Shown in pieces: positions 44,227-53,426 of a DNA stretch of 64,000 bases. A program made the position numbers and the translations under genes. Source of the DNA: Rhizoctonia solani (Eukaryota; Basidiomycota; Agaricomycetes; Cantharellales; Ceratobasidiaceae); contig NC_057378.1 in NCBI RefSeq assembly GCF_016906535.1, positions 1,426,001 through 1,490,000 of the forward strand, read 5' to 3'. Under the pieces are notes generated by a model, which was given only the letters and a program-made list of their open reading frames with translations, ran no database searches and was not told the DNA's origin. Position 1 is the first letter of the stretch. Each line of letters opens with the position of its first letter.

Positions 44227-46107
44227 TGTTGTAACCACACTGTAAGGTGGGCTACACGCTAGTGGTGGGTGCTTTAGGCTGTACTACTACAAATACTGCT
44301 TATCTAATCTACTATCTAGGCTAACTACTGGTGCACTTGACGCTTATGGCATCCTACTGCTAGCTACAGTAGATGCAAAGGGCCCTTAGGGCTGGGAGGT
44401 GTGATAGGTCTGATAAAGGGGTTAACAATGTACTATTGGGGTCCTAGCTACTTAGCTAGGCTTCTGATATCCTCCTCTAATGAATAAGAGACAAGGTAAA
44501 ATTGACTTGGGGGTTCCTGTTATGGAATGACTAATTTAGACATATGCGCCCCTAATTACCAATATTGAATAGTGCAAACTGCAGTAATCATACTTGCTCT
44601 ATCCAAATATGGGCATGAGCATTACTATATCTGGAAACTGGCAGAGCTATAAGACCTTTTATACTTTATTTCCTCATTGTGCCTGCATATATACATGTCT
44701 AATTATGCAAAGTGGTCATACTATTATTTCTATGATTTATAGTATCTTTTGTATTATACATTTATATGTAGGAATGGTACTTACAGACCATAGAACAAGT
44801 GCAAGTAAGCATGCAAGCACCAGCGCTTAGTCATTGCAAATAAGCGCCAAAGGTTGGCAGGGCGCACCAACGCCAATATCTTGGCGGGAAATAGGCATAT
44901 TACTATGCGGACAAATACCAATAGGTCGGAGGCTCCGGCATCTCAGTTCCCAAAAAGGAATTGTCTGATTCTGAGCCAAATTGATGGAGATACTAACCAT
45001 TTAAGTTTCTAGCTTTTTCTATGAGATCCTACCTTGCCTCAAGGTTATTTTTAGCATTCACACTAATGTAATTTAGTCATGTATGCTCTAGAACATTCTG
45101 TAAATAGCCTTGAGTCTATCCCGCTAGGACTTATTGGGACTAATTGGTCTTGATGTATCAAATAGCTCAGACTGTACCTCTCATGTAACTTCCTCTTTTG
45201 TACATCATGTATATAGTTATTTGTTCTCCCTCTGGGGTATATAAAGCGCCTGAGGGAGACCCTTTGAATACATCTTCTTTTCATCCCATTCTTACCCCTT
45301 GTGTGAACTTGAAGATCTATTAGATCTTCTTAACTTAGTTTAGAGTGTCTTATTTTGCTTTCTTAGCCTCTTAAGCTCACTGAACTTAACCTGTAAGGTA
45401 TCTCGGCGCATATAGCCTCTAGCAAGGTCCCAACAGATACTGGGTAGCTAGGAAAGGCTCTAGGGCAACCCTGAACCTCTTGAGTAAGTCAGTTGGGAGA
45501 GTTTAAGGCCTTGAGAGCGGCATATACACCTTAACTGAGTGCAATCTCAGTCAAATAAATTACTAACAAATCCAGATAAATTGTAGTAGGTAACTAAGAC
45601 TCAATACTAACTTTCATACTATAGGTATAGGCATAACCAACCACCTGCATCTGCAGTAATTGCTTGATTACTTGTTAAGTGTAGGGATCACCCTGATTAC
45701 TAACCTAATTTACCCTTATATAGCTAGTCTATTGCCTTTTATATCCATAGATAATTGATCTATTAATAACTTTATTATATTCTGTATATATTACATAGTC
45801 CCTAAAACTCTACTCTATAACAGTTCCAAGCAATTTTCCTGCTGTTTATATAGACAAACTAAACAAGTACATGTGGTCTGTGTGTGTGAAAGGAAGACTA
45901 AATGTGAAAAAGGAAGTGTGCTGTGGACTGCGCAGAAGTGTGGATTACTCCTATGTGCCCTTGGCACAGCATATTGGCACAGCATCTCAGCATAATAAGC
46001 GCCAAGATCACGTGATTGAAAAACAAAAGATAAAGGGTCCGTAAAAAATACTAGAAATAATAGAAAATTTGTCCAATTCCAATGGTATATTTCAAGGGAG
46101 TGCAACA
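44227..46107 (-). repeat. Solo LTR, family A, minus strand, inner copy
   Basis: TGTTGTAACCACACTG to GGAGTGCAACA with perfect TSD GACTA (44222-44226 and 46108-46112). It is split by LTR G at 44518. Confidence 0.88.
44518..45822 (+). repeat. Solo LTR, family G (1305 bp)
   Basis: TGTTATGGAATGACTAAT to CTACTCTATAACA with perfect TSD GTTCC (44513-44517 and 45823-45827). TATA-like GGTATATAAAGCGCC near 45236. A second copy starts at 52193. Retains some CpG, so it is younger than its host. Confidence 0.9.
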
Positions 46108-46202
46108 GACTACTAGTAAGTAAAAAGCACTTAGGGTCCTCACACTACTAGCTGGCTACTGAGTACCTGTCTGTAATGAGTGACAAGGTAAATTTGACTT
46201 GG

Positions 46203-46376
46203 TGTTGTAGACACAGTCAAACAGACCAGCATAAGTGGTTGCATGCTGGCCCAAGCCCAAATTTGGGGGGTAGCAAGTGTAATCATGGGTTGTCAGCAGA
46301 GGAATAATAGGGCTCTATGGCTTAGTGGTCAAGCTGGTTTGATTCCAGCTAGTTCTATTTTCCTCTGTTTATGACA
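46203..46376 (+). mobile_element. Short tRNA-like element (174 bp)
   Basis: TGTTGTAGACACAGTC to CTGTTTATGACA, with GGCTTAGTGGTCAAGCTGG and GGTTTGATTCC. The flanks (CTTGG, GAAGC) do not match, so one side has been rearranged: an LTR A end is on the left and D4 protease on the right. Confidence 0.78.
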
Positions 46377-46381
46377 GAAGC

Positions 46382-46860
46382 TTGTTGAATTTTTCTCCCC
46401 AAATACTTCAACATATGGGTGGCATTCCAGGGGTACCCCTTCTAGTAGATCATTGTCTGCTTCCTCCTGAGCAATGGCAAAGGTTTCCAGGGGCAAGTGG
46501 GGATTGTGAGTGATTGGTGGTTCCAGTCTATCTCTGGGTTGTTCCAGTCAAGCTGTTTGATTTTTAAGAAGACAGCATGTGAACCTGTGTTGGAGATAAG
46601 GAAAGTATTAGTCACCTGTTTGCCATCATAGATGTAGGTAAAGTTAGCTTTCTTCCTAATTTTACTAGTTTTGAGAAGAATCATCCAGCATGGTGACAAT
46701 TTGTGGTGTAAGGAGATCAATGAGGGGGATATAGGGTGCTTTTGCTGTGTTAGGGTGTAGGAGGTTTGATGCAGCACCCAAGACTATCAGGACCCCTAAT
46801 GAACCTTCTTTTGTGTTGGTTAATTGTGTAGAAATGGTGAAGATGGGTTCATTGGTGCTA
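46382..46860 (-). pseudogene. Old gypsy (D4) protease fragment
   Basis: The minus strand has ANFTYIYDGKQVTNTFLISN, TGSHAVFLKIKQLDWNNPEI and DWNHQSLTIP, equivalent to the D1 protease C-terminal half (10560-10690), with frame breaks. It ends at a TA where the Tc1 element at 46864 begins. Confidence 0.75.
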
Positions 46861-47211
46861 CTACAGTTTGCATCAAAACCAATCAAATAGAACAAAACTC
46901 TGACTTAGGACATGTATAACTTGAGAGCCAGAGAATGTATAACAATAAGAGCTTCACTGGTTGATTGCTACTCCACTTGGCTACATAATGCATGTAAACA
47001 AAATGCATTTGAATGAAATTTGGCAGAGATGCATGCAAAACAATGCAGCACGTGCATTTGATCAGTTTTGATGCAGGCTCCACTGCTTTCTAGTGTGGAC
47101 ACACATATCCAAAACAAAACATGTTATGCCTTTGTGTTATGTTGCAGTTCAATCTAGCATTATATAGGTTCCCATTGCATACCAATTTGTAGTAATTGTA
47201 CCCTTCTAACT

Positions 47212-48795
47212 ATGCCTAAGGCGCTCTCCCAAGATACACTTAATTTTGTGCTATCTATGCTTGATGGCCACAGTTCACATGTCAAAATCATATCACAAAT
47301 GGGTGTTTCAGCTGGCTACATAGCTAAAGTCCAAGCTGAGTACTGTCCAGACTGGAAGAAGTCCAATGGGGCCAGCCATGCAAACTAAATGCTACCCCTA
47401 CCCATTACACTGTTTCCCTTGTGACCCATGGCTCATGTTACACCCTCTTAACATATACCATTAGAATTGGACAATTTCTCTATTATTTCTAGTATTTTTT
47501 ATGGACTTGATATCTTTTGTTTTTTGATCACGTGATCTTGGCGCTTACAACGCCAAGATGCTGCGCCAAGATGCCATGCCAAGGGCGCTTGGGAGAAATC
47601 CACGCTTCTGCACAGCCCACAGCACACTTCTCCTTTCAAATATACTCTTCCTTTCTCATGTGCACAGACCATGTACATACTTTGCTCTTATCTATATATA
47701 CAGCAGGAAAATTGCTTGGAACCCCCAAGTCAATTTTACCTTGTCTTTCATCCTACACAGGTTTCAGAAGCTTAGCTAAGTAGCTAAGATCCCAGTAGTA
47801 CATTGCTCACCCCACTCAGTAGACTCATCACACCTCCCAGGCATGAGGCCCCTCCTCATTGCCAGTAGATAGTTAGTTGTTGCCTTAAGCAACTCAGCTG
47901 CAGTAGTATAGCCTTAGAGTAGTTTTTGCAGTGTCTAGTACAGCCTTAAGTGCCTGCTCCATTAGTGTGTACCCACCTTACAGTGGTGTACAACAGTTCA
48001 ACAGTCAGCACTTGCCAGGCTATGCAAACCTTATCTGAGCTTACTGGGGAGTCCATCAGCACTAATACAGTTTGACATGCCTTGAAACAAGGTGGTTTAC
48101 ATGCTGTGAAGAAGGTCCAAAAACCAAAGCTAACCACAAAACATATCCAAGAATGCCTTGCATTTGCCAGGGCTCATAAAGATTGGACTGTAGAAGACTG
48201 GAGGCAAGTCTTGTGGTTGGACAAGACCAAAATCAATCAATTAAGGTTGGATGGGGCTCATTGGGCCTGGGCTAGGCCAGCAGAGGAGCATGATGGACAG
48301 CTGGTAATTCCAACTGCCAACCATGGCAGAGGTTCCCTCATGTTTTGGGGATGTATGGGTTGGCTAGGGACCAGATTTGGATGCAAAATAGAAGCCTCAC
48401 TGACTAAAGAGGTCTACATGCAAATTTTAGAGGATGAATTTTTGCAGAGTCTGGAGCATCTTAGAATGGATTTGGACAAGGTGATCTATATGCACAACAA
48501 TGCAACCCCTCACAAAGCAAAAATCACCCTCAAATGGCTAGAAGAACATGGGATTGAGTGTCTTGAATGGCAAGCTAACTCTCCTGATCTCAATCCTATC
48601 AAGAACTTATGGGCAGAGCTCAAACAGAAACTAGGCAAGTACAAGGAGCCCCCAAATGGGATCCTGGAGTTGTGGGAGCAGGTTCAGGTGGTTTGGGACC
48701 AGTTTGCGCCAGCTTATTGTCAAAACCTAATTGAAAGCATGCCAAGATGCATGGCTCTGGTTTTAGAGAAGAAGGGAAAACCCACTCCTTATTGA
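47212..48795 (+). pseudogene. Tc1 transposase, split by an LTR, catalytic residues lost
   Basis: ATG at 47212 (MPKALSQDTLNFVLSMLDG) starts the helix-turn-helix half, with QMGVSAGYIAKVQAEYCPDW; stops occur before the LTR at 47436. After the LTR the gene resumes (TCQAMQTLSELTGESISTNT, then a stop) and is open from about 48082 to TGA at 48793-48795... the final codons read GKPTPY. First catalytic Asp is kept (LWLDKTKI). The second is Asn (YMHNNATPHKA) and the Glu is Lys (PDLNPIKNLW); both are single G-to-A changes. The protein cannot be catalytic. Confidence 0.87.
47436..47995 (+). repeat. Solo LTR, family A (560 bp) inside the Tc1 transposase
   Basis: TGTTACACCCTCTTAAC to GGTGTACAACA. Flanks GCTCA and GTTCA form a TSD with one C-to-T change. 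It is CpG-richer than the host Tc1 element, so it is the youngest layer of this nest. Confidence 0.92.
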
Positions 48796-49037
48796 ATTAC
48801 TATGTTCTGGAGAATATGATTCCTTGTATCAAAACTGATCACATGACCTACTGACACTGTTTCATGTATGGCTCCACTGTTTATTTATCAACTGTTGTGT
48901 ATGTACATACATTATGAAGTACAGTGGACTGGCTATTTATGGATGTAATTTATATTTGCATATGTTGCCTGGCTCTCAAGTTATATATGTTACAAGTCAG
49001 AATCTTGTTCTATTTGATTGGTTTTGATGCAAACTTT

Positions 49038-49605
49038 AGATACATTACAAACTTCTATACAATTATTTAATACATTGGCTTCAGGGCCCTTGCATGTGGC
49101 AGCAGGTACATATAGTCATCTCCCAATTTGGAAGACCCTTTGTCAACATTGGCAGTTTCCTTGGTCTTCCCCTTACCTTGTATAGGGGCAGCCTTCCATC
49201 CAGTGTGGCTTTCCACCAATTTGTGGCCCATCTTCCCACACTTGATGCAGGCTCCCTCAGAGGAGACATTTTGGCTGGTAATTGCCCCCCTGTTGGGGGT
49301 ACTGGAAGTGCTGCTATACTTATTACCCTTTGGCAGGTGGCTAGCTCTTTCTGCATGGGAGGTATTGTCAATGATGAGGGCAGTGTCTTGTAGCTCCCTC
49401 AGGGCCCTTGGTTAACAATCTGTTGTTGCAATCTGGCAACAAACTTCCCAGTGGAGTCCTCAAGCAATTTGGCCCCTAAGAGTGGTGTTCTTCTAATCAA
49501 ACAGCATTTGCAGCATGCAAAACTTTGTGTTGTATTCAGCACTTGTGCTGGTTTGTATTAGGGAAGTAGTTTTCTGCTCTGCTGCTCTGGTTGCATCAGA
49601 ATTGC
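49038..49605 (-). pseudogene. Old gypsy (D4) gag fragment
   Basis: The minus strand gives FGNSDATRAAEQKTTSLIQT near 49560-49610, matching D1 gag (FGNPDATRAAERQITHLTQT), then remnants of the zinc knuckle (MGHKLVESHTGWKAAP near 49195-49245) and the gag end near 49100. Stops and shifts are frequent. It ends at the TA used by the Tc1 element. Confidence 0.75.
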
Positions 49606-50194
49606 CAAAGGTGTGTCATTCAATGCCTGACATATGGTTTGGAAAGAGGAATACATGGTTATATCTGATAGTCAAAACAAGAAGAAAGTTTCAGTTGGGC
49701 TCATCTTTTGTGATGAAGATCCAATGTTTGATTGGAACAATGAAGGCCCTTCTTTTCCATACAAATGCTTGAATAGTTGCAATAGTCCCACAGATCTTTA
49801 TCTTGGTATGCATGTATTGCATAGAAATGCTATGAGTCTGGCTTGAGACCCCAGGTCTTATTGAAGAGGCTGCAGTACATCTGTGGTTTGAACCTATCTT
49901 GCTCTGGCTAGAACCAAGGTAGTTTACATTGATTTGTGTGGAGATTTTGAAGACTAAAATTTATGTAGTCCCACTCAATCTGTCACTTTTGATCCTCAAC
50001 TCACTCTTAGGGCCTACATAGTCAAGGATGACAATGGAATGTGATTATCTGCTCTCACAAATTACAGGCAATCCCAATTCTGGAGGAATTGGGAGGTGAT
50101 CTTTCAGGCCAATCACATGTATTTGCATGCTACACCCCATATCAACTATATACCCTACAATGATTGCTGTCAATATGATACAATTAACCCAAAT
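49606..50194 (+). other. Unassigned region with a short coding-like frame
   Basis: A plus-strand frame (49634-49846) reads EYMVISDSQNKKKVSVGLIF, then CDEDPMFDWNNEGPSFPYKC and LYLGMHVLHRNAMSLA. It looks protein-like but I do not recognise it. LTR B follows at 50195. No repeat partner was found in the window. Confidence 0.25.
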
Positions 50195-51048
50195 TGTTAT
50201 AGTGCTGACATTCTGGCCATTACAAGTCAAAAAGATGTAATGTCTCAGGTGACTTAGTCAGATGAGGCAATAACCAACAGCAACTGACAATGTAACTAAA
50301 GCAAGTTAGTTTGTTGTACTCTTAGTAACCTAGACCAGCTAGTAGTAAGGTGTAATGGATTGGTACTACTTGATGTAGGCAACAAGGAGTCCCAATACAG
50401 TAGTAGATCACACAAGGGCCTATACAAGGCAGATAAAATGTGTAACTAGCAATCAATGCATAGCAGAGTTTAACTCAAGCCCCAAGAGCTAGTGCTATGG
50501 CTTAGGAGGGCTACCTGGTATTAGTTTGGACTTACCCTTAAGTCTAGTAACTGTCAGAAGGGCAATTGGTACTCAAGCAAGCAGTAAGCTCTAGGCTACA
50601 CAAGTAGATATGCAGGTGAGATAGTATTGGAGCTAACTGAAGCTTAAGCAAGTAATCACAAGGTGAAGTGAAACAGTAATAGATTGTAAAATGGCAAAGA
50701 GCAGGGTGCCCTTCCTGAATAGGAAGGACCCCTGTATATACATAAAGAAGTGGCTATGCCACTGGGGGTTACCTAATGCTTTCCTAATCTGCAGTGACTG
50801 TGCTTTGATGATCAGATCAAAGCACAGTTGCCTGTGATCAAAGCACAGTCACTGTGCAACTGCAGAATTGCAAATTGCTGCAGACTGCGGCTGTGGCTGT
50901 GCATTATGTAATAGCTGTGCTGTAGTGACTGCAGAATTAGATAAGCATCAAAACAAACACAGGAAGCAGATATATTTGCACTACAGGGGCAAACCTGTAA
51001 GAATACATGTTATCAGGTCAGACAATCACAGAAAGGTCATGAGAGCCA
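50195..51048 (-). repeat. LTR-like repeat, family B, minus strand
   Basis: Inverted copy of 14547-15335: starts TGTTATAGTGCTGACATT on the plus strand and ends near GTCATGAGAGCCA. It is somewhat longer than the first copy through extra repeats of a CTGTGCTTTGAT-type motif near 50808-50850. No TSD was found; edges are approximate. Confidence 0.6.
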
Positions 51049-51199
51049 TTAGATAACTTCATATCTAGGTGTTTGAAGGCTGTGTTCTAAGGTATCAGGT
51101 AAGCATCCTATGACACAAATTCTCCTTGCCAATTGATCCTACTTCCTAGAAGCACCAGTGACAATCCACCTGTGCACCCATTTTTGTATGTGTATTCTT

Positions 51200-52114
51200 G
51201 GCATCTACTGTGCAAATGTTTGATTTCATGGTTGCCCACCTGAATGCATGGACTTTCTGTGGGTTTGTTGGCTTGACTATGACAAGGAGGAAGTGGGTGG
51301 ATGGAATTTTGATTACCTGGACTGTGTCTCTTATCCACAATGTCAAAACAACAAGGAGTTACTTGATGGATTTGGATTTGTCAACCCATGCAACAATGTG
51401 TCCTGGACAGTCACATGACAAGTACAAGTGGTTGCATGCTGGCCCAAGCCCAAATTTGGGGGGTAGCAGGTGTAATCATGGGTTGTCAGCAGAGGAATAA
51501 TAGGGCTGTATGGCTTAGTGGTCAAGCTGGTTCAATTCTGGCTAGTTCTTTTTTCCTCTGTTGATGACACATTGTATGTGTGGCTCATTTGATCCCCAAC
51601 TTCAACCCTGGTTTCACCATTTCAACTTCTGCTACCAACTCCACATTAGATGTGTGTGACAACTCAGACAGCAACCATGACTGGAAATATCACTATGTCA
51701 ACTGGTAAGTAATAATTCTGTATCAGAAATATATATTATACAACTAAAATACATTCTAAATGTATGTTTGTTGACAGAGACATGATGATGCAATACCTTG
51801 GAGGCAGTATAGGTCACTTTAATCAATATACAAACCAAAATCACCCTTCTGACATCACTAATGGTATGCATACAGCTAGCATTTCTATTGAATGTACAGC
51901 TCACAGAACAGAAAATGTAGAGATCAACAAGGATGAAGTTGAAGCAACCAAGTTGGAAGAGTTTGGGGTCAATGAACACAGCAATGTGATTGGCAGCAAT
52001 GGGGGCATCAAGGCTGATGGAGTTCACCCAAAGGAGGACTTTGAGGATAATGTTTTGGAAACTAGCAATTGCAAAGAAGCCTATGGTTTTATGAGCAGAG
52101 AGGAAGATTTTTGA
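51200..52114 (+). pseudogene. Fungal hypothetical-protein fragment interrupted by a tRNA-like element
   Basis: Exon-like frame from about 51225 (FHGCPPECMDFLWVCWLDYD) to NPCNN at 51398. A 171-bp element (51399-51569) interrupts it; removing element plus one TSD copy restores the frame, which continues VCVAHLIPNFNPGFTI to HDWKYHYVN near 51700. GTAAGT at 51705-51710 looks like a donor. The frame resumes as MFVDRDMMMQYLGGSIGHFN from 51764 to TGA at 52112-52114; a clear acceptor just before it is lacking. The run HLIP...YVN-FVDRDM-M-Y-GG-GH recalls a C-terminal domain common in Agaricomycete hypothetical proteins, seen by eye only. Could be host or transposon-derived. Confidence 0.45.
51399..51569 (+). 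mobile_element. Short tRNA-like element (171 bp) in a coding exon
   Basis: TGTCCTGGACAGTCACATG to CTGTTGATGACA; flanks CAATG and CATTG (51394-51398 and 51570-51574). TGGCTTAGTGG fits the Pol III A-box consensus and GGTTCAATTCT nearly fits the B-box, but only about eight bases separate them. Best-preserved copy in the window. Confidence 0.82.
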
Positions 52115-52192
52115 CAATTTGTATGATCTACAGTACACATACAATAGAACAACTTGATTTCTAAACCTAGCAAATTGTACTTTGTTATGGTA

Positions 52193-52854
52193 TAGATAAT
52201 TTAGACATATGCAATCCTAATTACCAATAGTCAACAGTGTAAACTAGGGTAACCATCTTTGCTCTATCCAAATATGGACATGAGCATTACTGTATTTGGA
52301 AACTGAAGGTGCTATAAGACATTTTATTCTGCATTTCCTTATTGCACTTCCATATATACATGTTTGTCCATGCAAAAAGGTCATGCTATTATTTCTGTGA
52401 CTTAAAGCGTTTTTGGCACCATACATTTATATGCAGGAATTATACTTACAGAGCATAGGATAAGTGCAAGTAAGCATGGAAGCACTGGCACTTAATAATT
52501 GCAAATAAGTGCCCAAGGTTGGCACACACCCCAATGCCAATATCTCAGCAGGAAATAAGTGTATTACCATGCAATCAAATACCAATAGGTTGGATGCACC
52601 AGCATCTCACTTCTCAAGAAGGAATTGTCTGATTCTGAGCCATATTGATGGAGATACTAACCATTTAAGTTTCTAGCTCTTGCTATGAGTTCCTACCTTA
52701 CCTCAAGGCTATTTTTAGCATTCACACTAATGTAGTTTAGTCATACATGCTCTTGAATATTCTATTAATAGCTCTGGGTCTATCTCACTAGGATTTATTA
52801 GGCTTAATTGGTCTTTGTGTGTCAAATAGCTCAGACTGTACCTCTCATGTAACT
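52193..52854 (+). repeat. LTR, family G, left part (interrupted by D2)
   Basis: TGTTATGGTATAGATAAT onward follows the LTR at 44518-45822 closely up to CCTCTCATGTAACT, where D2 begins. The remainder should lie beyond the window. Confidence 0.82.
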
Positions 52855-53426
52855 TGTCCTAGACGTCCTTAAGGGGCGTCAAGGCAGTAGGCACTTGCGG
52901 CCATATGGAACTGTACATAAACCGCGTAAGGCAGCAAGGAAACTACCTACAACAACAAACTAACTATCTACAGTGGCAAGACGCTATAAGGTGTTTGCAA
53001 GCTACCTAAGTACAGTGGGAACAACGCTTAAGGTGTGTATCTAAGTGAGTTACTGGCCTAAGGCCTTGTACAGTGTAAAGGGATGCAACAAGAGGTAATC
53101 AACCTGGGTGTTACCATGGTTGGTTGGCCTCCTTATATATTCTACAAGCCAGCTATTTACAAATACATTATATCAAATACCTAATCCAATAAGAACCCTG
53201 CTCTGCAGTTGGCCTTACTCATGCATACATGTCACTGACGTGTCATGATGACATCATAGGTGTAGGTGGCTATGTATGCTGATTAAGCACGGATGGGGAC
53301 GTGACTTTGGCGCTTAGTGTATGATATAAGCACCAAAGTCACATGATTGAAAATGTTGTCTGTTTAACTCCGTTTAAATTTGAGAAAATCGAAATAAATT
53401 CCGTGGTATTGATTGTGTCTACAACA
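52855..53426 (-). repeat. 3' LTR of D2, family D (572 bp)
   Basis: TGTCCTAGACGTCC to GTGTCTACAACA on the plus strand, followed by CTGCCCCCCCTCTA, the complement of the polypurine tract. Confidence 0.9.

Larger units (their letters stand above)
44064..46202 (-). repeat. LTR, family A, minus strand, outer copy
   Basis: Left part 44064-44226 (GTTGGTCACACACTAGTG, AGCAGGTGCTTGTAGC) and right part 46108-46202 (GACAAGGTAAATTTGACTTG at the end). It is interrupted by a second minus-strand family A LTR. The right end is truncated at the tRNA-like element at 46203. Confidence 0.65.
46864..49036 (+). mobile_element. Tc1/mariner element with inverted subterminal repeats, holding a solo LTR
   Basis: Inserted at TA (46862-46863 and 49037-49038) in D4. 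Outer inverted repeats of about 65 bp (GTTTGCATCAAAACCAATC at 46866-46884; complement at 49016-49034). Inverted sub-copies lie at 47060-47078 and 48822-48840. Both arms span 213 bp. Length without the LTR insertion is about 1.6 kb. Confidence 0.88.

Noticed and set aside
51705..51778. Intron with acceptor TTGACAG at 51772-51778
   Set aside because: That acceptor would cut into the conserved FVDRDM motif; the donor GTAAGT is kept as plausible but the acceptor is unresolved.
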